The translations under genes and the position numbers were made by a program. Shown here in pieces: positions 34,650-51,503 of a DNA stretch of 64,000 bases. The notes under the pieces were generated by a model. It did not search any database, was not told where the DNA came from, and worked only from the letters and a program-made list of their open reading frames with translations. Within the stretch, counting starts at the first letter, position 1; the number at the start of each line of letters is the position of its first letter. The stretch comes from Diphasiastrum complanatum (lineage: Eukaryota; Streptophyta; Lycopodiopsida; Lycopodiales; Lycopodiaceae). The stretch is taken from the NCBI GenBank assembly GCA_029204225.1, contig CM055099.1:60641449-60705448 (forward strand), given 5' to 3'.

Positions 34650-35230
34650 CAGTTTATGGAATCACCTACCTTAGAGCATTGGAAAGCAGCAAACGCATTC
34701 TAAGGTATGTGAAGTGCATGCTTGATCTTGGTCTAGTTTACTCGAGACAATTTGATGTATATGTGTTGAGAGGTTATGTTGATGCTGATTAGAGTGGCGG
34801 TCTGGATGATAATAGATCTACCACTGGATATGCTTTCAATGTTGGAAATGGCTATTTTTCATGGTCAAGTAAAAAGTAGGATATTGTATCATTTTCCACT
34901 ATAGAAGCTGAATACAAAGCCTTATGTTCTTTGACACAAGAAGCGGTTTGGCTACGAGAGGTACTAAGAGAAATTGGGGTAAGGCAAGCCAAAGGTGCAA
35001 TCATTTTTTGTGATAGTCAAAGTGGAACCTAGCTAGTTAAAAATCCAGTATTTTATGCTAGGACAAAGCATATAGAAGTCAAGTATCATTTTACACACGA
35101 GAAGCTTTGTTCAAAATATATAGATAATCCATTGCTCTCTTGCTATGCAAGTTGCTGATATTTTTACAAAGCCACTAAGTAGGGACAAATTTGAAGACTT
35201 TAGACTAAAGCTTGACATTGAAACAATATT
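34650..35230 (+). pseudogene. Ty1/copia RNase H remnant
   Basis: Translation gives the copia end of pol: RILRYVKCMLDLGL, RSTTGYAFNVG, FSTIEAEYKAL, EAVWLREVL, FCDSQS and TKHIEVKYHF. At least four stops interrupt it. No RT precedes it. Confidence 0.85.
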
Positions 35231-35553
35231 CTAAAAACTATGCAAGTTATAAGACATGTGTTGTGTCTTGCTTGTATTTCTCTTGTGAGATGTACTTTTA
35301 CTCTTCGAGTTAAGAACATAGAGGCATATTCCATGAACAGTTTGTTTACAGTTGGATAGACAATGTTAATTATTGAGAGAGAGGGTTGAATAGCAATAAT
35401 TAACGTGTAAACTTATGATGGTCACTTGCTATATTCAACGACAACTTTCTATCTTTAGCTTTTTAGTCGGTGGGCCAATCTTTTATGAGCCCCAAAGTTG
35501 CTACTTAACAAGTTGTCTTTGTACTTGAGTTAATAATAATGTGAATACACAGG

Positions 35554-35603
<50 letters not shown>
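35554..35603. repeat. (GT)n microsatellite, about 50 bp
   Basis: Perfect GT tract between two copia remnants. Confidence 0.95.
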
Positions 35604-35604
<1 letters not shown>

Positions 35605-35810
35605 AGTTGCTTGACAAAAACTAATTGATAAAAAGACATCCATTATTTTTGTTGCTATTTTATGTTTACATGGAAATTTTAATGTCATATGGTAGCGCTC
35701 ACTTACAAGATGATTGGCAACATGTACAAGCATCATTGAGTGATGTTCATGATGAAGGCATATTTAAGTTGTTAATCATTGTTTTTGAATTGATTATTTC
35801 AGCTATAATA

Positions 35811-36510
35811 TGTTGGATTTATCTCCTTTACTCTCCTAAATTTTATGTTAATCTGCCTCTGTTCATGCTACTGTATTCTACTTGTGTTGTTGCACAGTCT
35901 GCATATTTACATGTAAAATAAGACAGACGAATAAAACAGAGAGACGAAATAGATGCCTTCACGCATCGATTCTTTGTATTGTCAGTAATAGGCTTATCAC
36001 CTTTTACAGATTGGATTAGCTTTGTGAAGCACGCGGTTTCGTCCGCTATTGTCTTGTGCTCACCAGCATTATTGACCTGTATATTTTGTTATACTTAATC
36101 TGATTACAACTTTGTTTGTTCTGTGTTTAGATTTGCGTCAATATTGCTATGCTTTTCTACATTCTGTCTGACTCTCTTATTGCTTAATCTAGTAGTTTGT
36201 TCTTCGCGAATTATTATTAGTTTAGTTGTTCGCGACTGATATTTAGTCTCGTCTTTTGCGACTAATTAGCGACTGATAATTTGTCTAGCTGTTCGCGACA
36301 AATTATTTTTCTGATGTCTTGTTGCTTAATGTTTTGCTACGTAATCAAATCAAACGTGATTTCTATCACTAATGTTCTATTTGTGTCTGATAGGCGTAGT
36401 CATGCTTAGGAAAAGAGTGAGATAGCTCATTCCGCTACGCACGAACACTTTATGTTCGAGTTCGAGCTATTTTCATTTTCGTTTCTCACATACACCCTCT
36501 TCCTCCAACA
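35811..36510 (+). repeat. 5' LTR of the copia element
   Basis: Begins TGTTGGATTTATC and ends CTCCAACA. It contains several TTCGCGA(C) motifs between 36203 and 36300. Compared with the 3' LTR it lacks about 390 bp after GACGAATAAAAC. Confidence 0.8.
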
Positions 36511-36522
36511 TGGTATTAGAGC
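36511..36522 (+). other. Primer-binding site of the copia element
   Basis: TGGTATTAGAGC directly follows the LTR end and matches the initiator tRNA-Met complement with one change. Confidence 0.85.
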
Positions 36523-36666
36523 TATTCTCCGTAGCCTGATAAGCTTCCACAGTAACAAGACTCTACTAGCCGATAGAGTAATTGTCTTCTTGCTCTGTAT
36601 TTTTGCACCAGATTTTCATACTTAAGTCACTGATAGTTTTTCCTATCACCTCGACTAATCTTCCAC

Positions 36667-37800
36667 ATGGATTTCCAAGGGAAAGCCAGTCTTATCATGG
36701 ACAAGCTTGATGGAGCCAATTACCATTTGTGGAAATTTAAGATGAAAACAGTGCTAATGGCTAAAGAATTGTATGACGTTGTTACAGGTGCAAAAGGGAA
36801 ACTCGAAGCAGACGACACAACAATCGCCAGATGGAAGCTGAAGGATGGAAAGGCTTTCGCGCTGATCATCCTCAACATTTTGAATACTCAGATTGGCCAT
36901 GTATCCGAGGCCCAGACATCCAAAGAAGTCTGGGACATCTTGAGCACACTATACGAAGTGCGAGATATGGCTTTCAAGCTACATCTCAGGAAGAAATTTT
37001 ATTCCCTCAAGATGGCGAATGGTGATTCCCTGTAGAATCACATCAACCAATTCAAGAACCTGGTGAAGCAAATGACCATTGTCGGATCTGTCATAGACGA
37101 TCAAGACGCAGTGATGCAACTGCTTACAAGCTTGCCAAGCTCATCCAACAATTGGGTGATGATCATCACGAGACATCCAAAACTGACTCTTTCAAGAGTC
37201 ATTACAATGTTGTTGTAGGAAGACACGCGGAGGAACGAATTCTCAAGTTCCTCAGCTGATTCTCACGCTTTGTACACCAACAAGAGCACGACTAAGCAGA
37301 AGAAGAAGAAAGACCCGAAGCAATCAAAGCAATACCAAAAACCAGCACAACACAAGGAACAGTCAAATCTGCAGACGAAGAAGAAGCTGTTCTGTAGATA
37401 CTACAAGCGAAACAACCACGAAATTCAAAATTGTCGGATACTGCAAGCAAAGAACAATAGCAAGGGGCAGTCAAATCAAGTGGAAAATGCAACTACATAA
37501 GCTCCACAACCCATTCAAGAAGCGGATCATGATGCCTTCATGACCAGCCATCAAGGAGCATCCAGCGACAATTCTTGGTTTCTGGATTCCGATGCCACTC
37601 AGCATATGACCAGCCTCATTGGTTGTTTCGAGTCCTATACACCTTAGAGTATCAACAAATATGTTCACCTTGGAGATAATAGCACACAAGCTATTAAAGG
37701 TGAAGGTATTGTAAGATTAAGCTTTGCAAATGTTAATCTAAGCTACTTTCTAAAGTCTTGTATGTACCACACTAATCTACAAATCTGCTCTCTGTAAGCA
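36667..37800 (+). pseudogene. Copia gag and protease region, interrupted
   Basis: MDFQGKASLIMDKLDGANYHLWKFKM is a typical copia gag start. The frame stops at 37036 (TAG) but continues in phase (NHINQFKNLVKQM), with a further TAG near 37216. The zinc knuckle reads CRYYKRNNHEIQNC with the second Cys replaced by Tyr. The protease motif WFLDSDATQHMTS has DSD instead of DSG. Both changes indicate loss of function. Confidence 0.85.
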
Positions 37801-37969
37801 GGATCGCATATCTAGACATAGAGTAGAATTCGAATGTGATCAGTGCAAAGTAGTTGATAGGATACGCAAGATCCTAGCACTCGAAAAGAGGCATGGATAC
37901 TTGTATAAATTAAGTCATTGCTTTTCTGCCTCTAGTTAGGCGCTCAGTACTTCTATTCATGCAAATAAA

Positions 37970-38860
37970 AGTTATAGACTTGGTCACTTGAATCATCCTG
38001 ATGTACAACAAATGTCTAGACAATCTATTGTTCTTGATCTCGACTATCCTCGTGATGAAGTCGAGTTACCTGTCTGTCAAGACTGTCTAGTTGGTAAACA
38101 GACTAGGACCATTTAGATCAAGCCATCAGCATACTGCTAAAGGATTGTTAGACATTCTACATTCAAACATTTGTGGCCCGATGAGAAATCCTTCGCTAAA
38201 GGATACAAAATATTTTATAACTTTTATTGATGAATTTTCCAAAAGGACTATGGTGTACTTTATAAAGAAAAAATCAGAAGCCTTCAATTGCTTCAAAATC
38301 TTCAAGGTGCATGCAGAAAAGGAGGCTGGAAGGACGATCGAGGCCTTAAAGTCACACAATGGTGGAGAGTATATCTCTATTGAGTTTAAGTACTGCCAGA
38401 GCCAAGGCATTGAGCAGCAATTCATCACTCCTTGCAGTCCTCAGTCGAATGGCTTAACCGAGAGGAACAACCGTACCCTGGTTGAATCAGCCAAATGTAT
38501 GCTAACGCATGCATCGCTACCCAAGAGATTCTGGGCTGAAGTCGTCTCCACTGCAGCTTACGTTCAGAATAGATGTTCGACCAAGGCCCTCTCAAACAAG
38601 ACACCCCACGAGGTGTGGATGGGCTCTAAGCCTTCTGTGAAGAACCTAACAGTATTCGGATGCGTTGCCTACACGCAGATCCCAAAAGACGCGAGGAAGA
38701 AGACTTCCAAGGTCTCAAGACCATCTTGATTGGATATACTTCATTTGATAACACATACAATATGTATGATCCTGATACCCAGCAAATCTTATTTAGCCAG
38801 GATACAATCTTTATTGCAGCCAATATATGGCTAATCCTGGCATCCAACAACAATCTTCAT
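37970..38860 (+). pseudogene. Copia integrase region, interrupted
   Basis: The zinc-binding part (LGHLNHPDVQQM, CQDCLVGK) is followed by an open stretch 38091-38729 with the catalytic core: ILHSNICGP, FIDEFSK, LKSHNGGEY, FITPCSPQSNGLTERNNRTL and KTPHEVWMG. The first Asp position is replaced by Asn in HSNICGP, and the second acidic site reads SHNG instead of SDNG. A frameshift near 38690 precedes the GYTSFDNTYNMYDP segment. Confidence 0.87.
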
Positions 38861-39600
38861 CAGCTCAGTGGATATTCTGATGCAAGCTGAGGAGAAGATG
38901 TAGACAATCGTAAGTCCACATCTGGATTTACATTCTTCTTCAATGGTGGTCCTATCTCATGGAACAGTCATAAGCAAACCTCTATCGCTCTTTTTTCTAC
39001 TGAAGCAGAATACATTGCTGCTTCCCAATCCATTAAAGAAGCGTTTTGGTTGAGAAAATTTTGTCAGACGTTAGTCTGTATCAGTACAACCCCACAATTA
39101 TATTCTGTGATAATCATAGTGCTATTGCCTTATCGGCCAACCCTAGATTTCACTCTAGGAGTAAGCACATTGAAATTAGATATCGACTCCTTCAACTTTT
39201 TCTCCACAGAATTAAGTCGAGCTAACAGTTTCAGCTGATGAAGACGAAGACACATTTTCTCATCAGAGTCAACTAACATATTTTTCTCAAAATCAGCATC
39301 AAATGTTCACAAGAAACATTGTAAGTCAACTTTTCTTTGTTGTTGGCGAGTTGAAAATGATGATTGTTCCATTAATCCAAGTTGTTCTCTCAATATGATT
39401 ATAATTGACTTTAGGAGATGATTGGTTATTGTTAACTTAAAAATTAAATGCCATAACATCTACATCTTGTAAATTCAAATCATCGACAGGACATGATTGC
39501 AGATATATTCATGAAGGCATTGAGTGTTAATGCACACAACAAGTCTCATGCATTGCTTAGTCTGAAGATCAAGGCATTCACAGATCTAGATTAAGGGAGG
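38861..39600 (+). pseudogene. Copia RNase H end and purine tract
   Basis: SGYSDAS, RKSTSGFTFFF, STEAEYIAASQ and EAFWLRKF are RNase H motifs. After a frameshift, SANPRFHSRSKHIEIRYRLL continues. A short tail (ADIFMKALS) ends at about 39590, before AAGGGAGGG and the 3' LTR. Confidence 0.85.
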
Positions 39601-39601
39601 G

Positions 39602-40690
39602 TGTCGAATTTATCTCTCCTACATCCTATGTTAATCTGCCTCCATTCATGCTGATGTACTTTACTTGTGTTGTCGCACAGTCTGGATATTTACATGTAAA
39701 GTACGACAGACGAATAAAACGTGACTGTCTGCATAAATACAAGTAGATTTCCACAAGCAAAAAAGACAAAAAACGCGATACTATGTTTTTACACGTGGTT
39801 TGTGATAGGCAAAAAAGATGACACTATCCTACAAATGCAATAGGTGCCCTTATAGAAAAGCGAAGGCACCCTGTAAATCAAATCTCAAGGCATTTGTCAG
39901 AGTGTCGCATTTTTCGCATCTTCACCAACGTTCTTTTCAACGAAGGCTGACGTCTCGGCCTTATCACACTCATCCCATGCAACTGTGCAAACAGATTTGA
40001 CAACGACAGCAGCCACCCACGATCTCCCACAGACAGCACATCTACTTTGTACCTTCTGTAAAATTATGTATATGTATTGAATATCATATGCATATTCAAT
40101 GCGTGTAATAACAGCATCAGAAATTTATCAGAGAGAGATGAAGTAGATGCCTTCACGCATCGATTCTTTTAATTGTCAATAATAGGCTTATCACCTTTTA
40201 CAGATTGGATTAGCTTTGTGAAGCACGCGGTTTTGTCCACTATTGTCTTGTGCTCACCAGCATTATTGACCTGTATATTTTGCTTTACTTATTCTGATTA
40301 CAACTCTGTGTGCTCTACGTTCAGATTTGTGTCAATATTGCTATGCTTTTCTATATTCTATCTGACTCTCTTATTGCTTAATCTAGTAGTCTGTTCTTCG
40401 CGAATTATTATTAGTCTAGCTGTTCGCGACTAATATTTAGTTTCGCCTTTCGCGACTGATAATTTGTCTAGCTGTTCGCGACAAATTATTTTTCTGATGT
40501 TTTGTTGCTTAATGTTTGGCTACGTAATCAGATCGAACTTGATTTCTATCACTAACGTTCTGTTTATGTCTGATAGGCGTAGTCATGCTTAGGGAAAGAG
40601 TGAGATAGCTCATTCTGCGGCGCATGAACACTTTCTGTTCGAGTTCGAGCTATTTTCGTTTTTGTTTCTCATATACACCCTCTCTCTCCT
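39602..40690 (+). repeat. 3' LTR of the copia element, with extra 390 bp
   Basis: Begins TGTCGAATTTATC and matches the 5' LTR before and after an extra segment at about 39721-40130. The shared part contains the TTCGCGAC repeats at 40396-40480. The last bases (expected CAACA) are missing. Confidence 0.8.
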
Positions 40691-45360
<4,670 letters not shown>

Positions 45361-46139
45361 CTGATATTATGACATCAGCAAAAGTACTTTAGGACGTGGC
45401 TAATTTGCCACTCTTGTAATCCATGATTAGTTATAGATGTTTATTCTTTCTGATCAGGGAAGTTACTCGACGCGATACGAAAAAGTTTGCGAACCATATA
45501 CATTCTGCTTAATGCATAAAACAGTAAGACAAAAATATACAACATATATGTTTGCCTGTGAGCGAGACAATTTTGTAAGAGGATTAGCATATCCAAGAAG
45601 TCCGCTAGTAAGCTAGATGTTATTCGTGGGAGAATTGTATTTCTCTCACGCCAATGCTCTGTGTGGATCTGTTGTCGCATTGGGACCACAATTAGCTGCG
45701 TGTTAAGGAATGCGAGTGAATTGGGCCAAATGCAGGGTGCATGTTGCCTAGGAATCCCATCGTATAGCATCGTTCCAACATTCCTATGTTGACGAACGAT
45801 GATGTGGATAAGTGGTGGTAGGTCCTAGAGGGATGTGGTCTTCAATGGCCATTGGTTTGAAGGCTTTATTAGGATCAAAATAGTATTCTCCGAAGCAAAG
45901 ATCCCATCTTGTATCCACTTTGACAATTGTTACCAGCGTCTCAAACGTTATAGTAGGCTTTTAAAACTATGAGATCTGGAGAATTGGCCACATCTATCAT
46001 GAATTGGTTCAAGGTCCTTTGGAAATTGAGCATTGGGACATGCGTTGAGTGGACCTTCTGCCACTTCAAGCTCAGCCTTTAGAGGTTGTACAATCTGATT
46101 ATGAGTCTGAGCCACCTGATCTACCTATTTGAGCTGCTC

Positions 46140-46859
46140 ATGGATGGCAATGACCTAGGCTCACGACTCTCATCTCTCTCTTTCTCCAACTACGAGGTCT
46201 GAGCAATTTGAGCATGTAGTGTTTGTTGTTGCCTTGTTGATCTCCGGTCATGGAATTAATCAGTTGCCCATTGAGAGTGCATCCAGAGTGAAGGCACGTT
46301 AAGGCATTCCAACAACCCAGAGCCTGATCATCCCAGTTGGCCAAGATGGGCAAGGTTGGAATGGGAGATTGTAGTATTGTTCGTAGCACAAGATCATTGT
46401 TGAGTTTTATTAGAAGAGAAGAGAAGATACAATACAAAGAAAATGGCTCCCTTTTATAGATTTGAGAGGTGAGCCTCCTTCACTCTGATTGGCTACACTA
46501 AAATGGAAAAGATTCTAATTCAAGCCCTTCAACTTACACAAACCCAATCTAATGGTTCTAACATTAGCACAAAGTAACTCACATGAATCATGTGAGTCCC
46601 ACTTTGGCCACAATTAGATTCCTTATTGCAACTTGTGTCTGTGTCTTTGGGCTATACATTATTTATTTACACCTAGGGCCCAAGTCTTTAGAAAACAACT
46701 TGAAATAAACTAACAATGTGCTCATTGGGTTGGGCTTATATGGGCAAGATGCCAGTGCCTCACACTTATTACTTTAACTGTACAATGTATTGTGACGAGG
46801 CCCACTTGGTAAGCCTAGCCAAACAGTACTTTAGTGGCGTGACCCACTAAGTGCCCAAC
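46140..46859 (-). repeat. LTR-like sequence on the minus strand
   Basis: Starts TGTTGGGCAC at 46859 on the minus strand. It has blocks in common with the arm ending at 6894 (AATAAGTGTGAGG, GCCCAACCCAATGAGCAC). A TATAAAAGGG box near 46455 is followed about 45 bases later by AATAAAAC. This is the U3-R layout of an LTR. No internal coding region is attached. Confidence 0.5.
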
Positions 46860-47394
46860 AGATATGGAAGTGGTGTGGTTAGTAAAATGGTGGTGACAGT
46901 GGGAACAACAGTTGTGGCAATGGTTGTGATGATTGTGTGATTCATTTGTTCAATCAAAGAGTTGAGCTCCCTCCTTTTTGTGATGTGAATGCTTTGAGAG
47001 AGAAGAGAGAGAGACGGAGAGAGAGTTGTGGGGCGACAGTGTTTGGCTTTTAAATGCGCGCTTGTTTTCTTTCTATGTATGTATGATGCTTTGATCGCTA
47101 GACATACATAGTATTCTCCCTTGTTGTAAAAATGTGTTGCTATGCAGGTTTCTACAGCCAGGATATGGAATTGCACTAAGGAAGACCGACTTCCAAGTTC
47201 ATTCATGACTTGTCCCTCTCCAGTTCCTTCCCTCTTGGTTGTAGCCCACAAAAGTGGTGTCAGATCCATATCACGGGCCTTAAGCCACCGTAGGTAGGAT
47301 TTCTCTTACGTTAGAAGCTAGATTTGGGCTGTTGGACCAAGATTGAAGAATTTAATTGATAGAAGCTCATCAAAGCATTCATTCAATCCAGCAA
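46860..47394. other. Unannotated region
   Basis: No gene recognised; only low-complexity GA-rich sequence near 47000. Confidence 0.35.
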
Positions 47395-47975
47395 CTGTGT
47401 CACAAACAGTTCAACAACTGCCAAGCATATGGCCTGTCACTGAAGAAAGGAACGAGATTGGTGCAACCAAAGGTGGACATGTCGACTGTTGTAGGATTTC
47501 AGTTGGAAGTGAAGTCTGTTAGTGTGAATAATGTTGCCAATGTTTCTGGCCCCAAAAAAGGGGAGGTCACATCAAACTCCAAAGCCCATGACTACAAACG
47601 ATCAAGGCATACGACAAAAGTATCAAAAATGGCACAAGCACGTATAGAGAAAGCCCTGACCTTGAATGCTTTTGTGCTGGCAGAGAAAGTAGTAATGCAG
47701 TCATAGAATGAGATTTTTGAAATTGAGACTAAATCTTCTCTGCAAGCAGGGATTCGTTATGATGTCCATATAAATGCCAATCCCTCATGTATTTGTCTAG
47801 ACTTCCAAAAACGAGTGTTTGAAAGAAAGCCATATATGGCTTGCAAGCATATGTATTTCATTTTTTTAACGATTTCGGGATTCGATCAACTAAGCAACAT
47901 GTTTATTCATCAAGCCAGTCTGAGTGAAGCTGAGGTCTTTCAAGCACTCACTCGTGGGAGAACGTACCCATGAAG
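47395..47975 (+). pseudogene. SWIM zinc-finger protein remnant
   Basis: A frame from about 47395 continues through a TAG at 47704-47706 into NPSCICLDFQKR, then MACKHMYFIF and LSEAEVFQAL. The CxC...CxH spacing is that of a SWIM zinc finger, found in plant MULE-derived proteins and in some ubiquitin ligases. The upstream half contains a basic stretch (DYKRSRHTTK). No transposase core is visible. I regard it as a broken gene or transposon fragment. Confidence 0.55.
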
Positions 47976-49800
47976 ACAATAGTTCTTGTTTTTATTTGTT
48001 GTGTTTGGCAAATTCGTACATTGCCCTTAGTGTATGTGAGAAAGCCCATGGCGACCTATGTGGAAAGCATCATATGGCATGATATGAAACGAAAAAAATA
48101 GTTATTGGCGACATGGTCCAAAATTGAATCCGCCTAGGGAAAGTAATTTTTTGTATGCATATGAATGTTCCGCTCATTTATTTCCATTACACAGTTCGCC
48201 CAATAGTATGTTTGCTGACCCTATGGGGTGCTTGTGATTCTTTGAGTTAACAAGTCTAACTAGTAGTGAATGTACTTTTTTCCTATTACGTAGTTGTTTT
48301 GTATTGCCAACAATCATTTCTTGTACACAGATGTAAAGAGTAGGATAGGTTGTTCTTTTGGATCGATGAATGTTCGATTGGCAGTTATTTTACATGTCAT
48401 GGTTTTTACAATGTTAATGCAACATTTGTAATGGGTTACATTTAGAAATAGAAAAATCTCGATCTGAACACAAAAAGGCTTGGTTTTAAAAGCCCACCCT
48501 CACTATTCTCTACAATCAAGTAAGCAGCAACTAAGCAACTCTTATGTAACAACTCCCTTGCGCCTACTACCCTTGTCTTTTGTCTTATCCACAACATTGA
48601 ATAGGCCAAGATTAAGGGTTGAATTACTATTGGAGCATGATATATGCATATGTGCTTTGTGTGGCACAATCCCAAATAGCGGTATTTATAGGTACATGGC
48701 AATGCATATTGTATTGAAGACAGTGGAAATCCGTAGTTGTTACTTGTATGTTCCATTGGGTGAAAAGCAATACTAGAAAAAGCTCGCTTCGAACACAAAA
48801 GAGTTCGCCTAGAAAAGCTCGCCGCATAAAGCTCACCAAAAATTACACCCTTGAGTTTCTTGCATTGTCGTTGTGGTTCATAAAAGCTCTTTCAAGTTTT
48901 CTAGCATTTTGCCTTCAATAATAAGTTCTCTAAACAAGATAAATGTGAACCTTGTGTATACTTAAGGGTCTTGAAAACACAAGAAGTTGCTAGAAAATCG
49001 TCAAGCTCATAGTGGCATATTATGGGCCGATGACTTGCTCATTTATTGTGGGACCCACTATTTTTTTGAAGGCCCTCTTTGTGATTTTTAAAGCATATGG
49101 TTGTAGGCTAAAAGGGGCACATATTGGATTTGACTTAGCTTGCTCACCAAGTCATTGTTCAATAGGGTAGTTTCAATCCATCATATGGATTATTGTTTTG
49201 AAAATCCTTCTTGTGATTCTTAATGCATATGGTTGTAGGCATCTCTAGAAGGGGCACATATTGGACTTGGCTTAACTTGCTCACCAAGTAATTGCTCAAT
49301 AGTATGGATAAGATAGATTTCATTCCATTGATAGATTATGTTTTTTATTACTCTTGAGTCTATGGAAGTGGCTCATTGGTCTCCTTTGTAAAGGAGCAAC
49401 TATTGCCCATATTTGACGCTGTTTTGACAATCTTAAGTTGGAGGATGCTATTTGCTTATTCCTTTATTGTCTATTTTTCTTATGTGATTGAGGGCATAAC
49501 AAAGACTTACTTGGTGTGTCTTCACACCAAGTGTGTTGGCAACACGAATTGGGGTTTTGACATTCTGCGAGTAAATTTTTTGCGACTTTTGCAAGTTTAT
49601 TCTACCTATGATCCCACAAAATGGTAGCACATGACCGTGTTACTCTTTTTATGCCACTACATCATTTTTGAAGAATAGGAATTGTGCTTTGACACATACT
49701 TAAAACTTTGACCATCCATCAAATTTTAAATAGGTCCATCATAAAATACTTTGTTACTCTATAAATATAGGTTTATTTTTAATTTAAAAAAAAAAGTGTT
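47976..49800. other. Unannotated region with a local tandem duplication
   Basis: A block of about 130 bp (GCATATGGTTGTAGGC, AGGGGCACATATTGGA, TTGCTCACCAAGT) occurs twice at about 49080-49190 and 49210-49320. No gene recognised. Confidence 0.45.
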
Positions 49801-49815
49801 ATTGAAATTGTGAAA

Positions 49816-50367
49816 GCTAGCATGCCGGCGTGCTAGCTTGCAAATTTTTTATTTCAAAAAATTGAAGTTTTTTAAAAAAAAGAATTGAAAAAATAAATTT
49901 TTGGAGCTGATTTGATTAGCATGCCGGTGTGCTAGCCGAGTAAATTATAAAATAGAAAAGCTATTTTGACACATTTGAAAATCAATTTTTGAGTAAAAAC
50001 ATTATTTCAGAATATTTTTTTCAACCTCCAGACATAGTAAGCCAATGTGCTAAGTAAAACAACTTTAAAAAAAATTTGCAACCTTTAAATATAACACATC
50101 AGCGTGCTATATGAAATGAGGAAAAAAAAATTGTAGCCTCCAAACCTAGCACGCCGGCGTGCGGCGAGACCGCCCAAAAAAAATAAAATAAAATAATTCG
50201 GGCGGTCTCGTCGTGCACGCCAGCGTGCTACCTCTGGAGGCTGCAAAAAAACAATTAATTTGAAATTTTTTTACTTTGTGTGACATTTTTAACTATGTAC
50301 CAAACCACATCTTAATAATAAACATTGAAGTAAGAGCGTAAAAAAGGTAGCACACCATGTGCTAGCT
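49816..50367. repeat. Array of TAGCACGCCGGCGTGCTA-like palindromes
   Basis: Seven related palindromes occur near 49816, 49917, 50034, 50092, 50145, 50212 and 50347. Spacing is 50-135 bases in AT-rich DNA, several preceded by a CCTCCA-type block. Copies five and six form a large inverted repeat (50136-50175 with 50200-50241) whose inner stem is CGAGACCGCCC/GGGCGGTCTCG. No protein is encoded. The role is unknown. Confidence 0.75.
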
Positions 50368-51344
50368 TTTTGTTGAATCATGGCAAAAAAGAAACTCTCA
50401 AAGCTTGCAAAAAATTTAGTCGCAATCCCCACAAATTGCCAAGGCAAAAAAGCCAAAGACATCTTGCATGCAAATGAGCCAAAGACATATTGCAAATGAG
50501 GGGGTTGACATACCCCCACCCTCTCATATTGTGAAGCATGCCTATCGAACAAAATGGTGACAAGAACAAGTTTGAAAATCTACAACAATAATTGTTTGCC
50601 TTGGGACATGCCACTTGACAAAGTGAAGATTGGTGCTTGTAATAAGAAGGAATGACTTGATTGTATGTGGTAGTTCCAAGATGCCATATAAGGGATGGGG
50701 CACTTTTAGTGTGGGCACTATCCTATTTGCCCCAGATATTCAAATGATAATTTCATATGATGTGTTTTGGACCTAGTATGTAAACACCCTGATTTGCATT
50801 CCAACAAAAAATGGGAGGGGGGGAGAGAAAGAGTGAGTGAGTTGGTTGTTATGGAGAAAAATGATGCTTGCATTCTTATTGGGCCACGTGTGCCCTAAAA
50901 CGTCCAACATGCAGTTGAAATATTATGGTGTGGTTGAAAGGCACATGGTTTTAGAAACTTCTGGAGAGAGAAAATGTGCGGTTTCAAAAACTTCTAGGAG
51001 AGAGCACGTATATTTGTGATGAGAGAGAGAGAGAGAAAGAGAGAGAATGTGGGCAACGATAGACAAAAAGGATTTCGTCTATCCTCATTGGTCCACGTTT
51101 GTCCTAAAACTTATTTGAAGGGCATTTGAAGTGCATTTGAAATGGGTTGAAAATGACGTGTGCATTTTGAAAGTTCTAGAGAGAGAACATGTGACTTTAG
51201 AAATTCATAGAAATAGAAGTTTCTAAAAAGAGAGAGGTATTAGAGGGCAAGAGAGAAGGAGAGGCATCAAGAGAGCGCTGTTTTTTTATCTTTTAGGGTG
51301 TTTTTAGGTTTTTAAAAGTTTCACATGAAAAATAGCAATAATGT

Positions 51345-51381
<37 letters not shown>

Positions 51382-51470
51382 TGAGCATGCTGCGTGAAGG
51401 GGAGGGATTTTTTTCTATTAATTTAGGGTTAGGCTTTTATTTATAGGGTTTTTGGAGAGAAAAATAGCTT

Positions 51471-51503
<33 letters not shown>

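Larger units (their letters stand above)
35811..40690 (+). mobile_element. Decayed Ty1/copia element lacking reverse transcriptase
   Basis: Layout: 5' LTR 35811-36510, primer site at 36511, gag from 36667, protease, integrase to about 38830, then RNase H directly, purine tract at about 39592, and 3' LTR from 39602. The RT region is missing: the post-integrase sequence near 38850 joins straight to RNase H (SGYSDAS). Many stops and frameshifts are present. The 3' LTR lacks the terminal CAACA and no target duplication remains. Confidence 0.87.

Noticed and set aside
46847-47269. 140-codon minus-strand frame
   Set aside because: Low-complexity composition and overlap with an LTR-like start; no domain.
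49816-50367. CRISPR-like array
   Set aside because: Repeats are palindromic but diverged, spacing is uneven and the context is eukaryotic.
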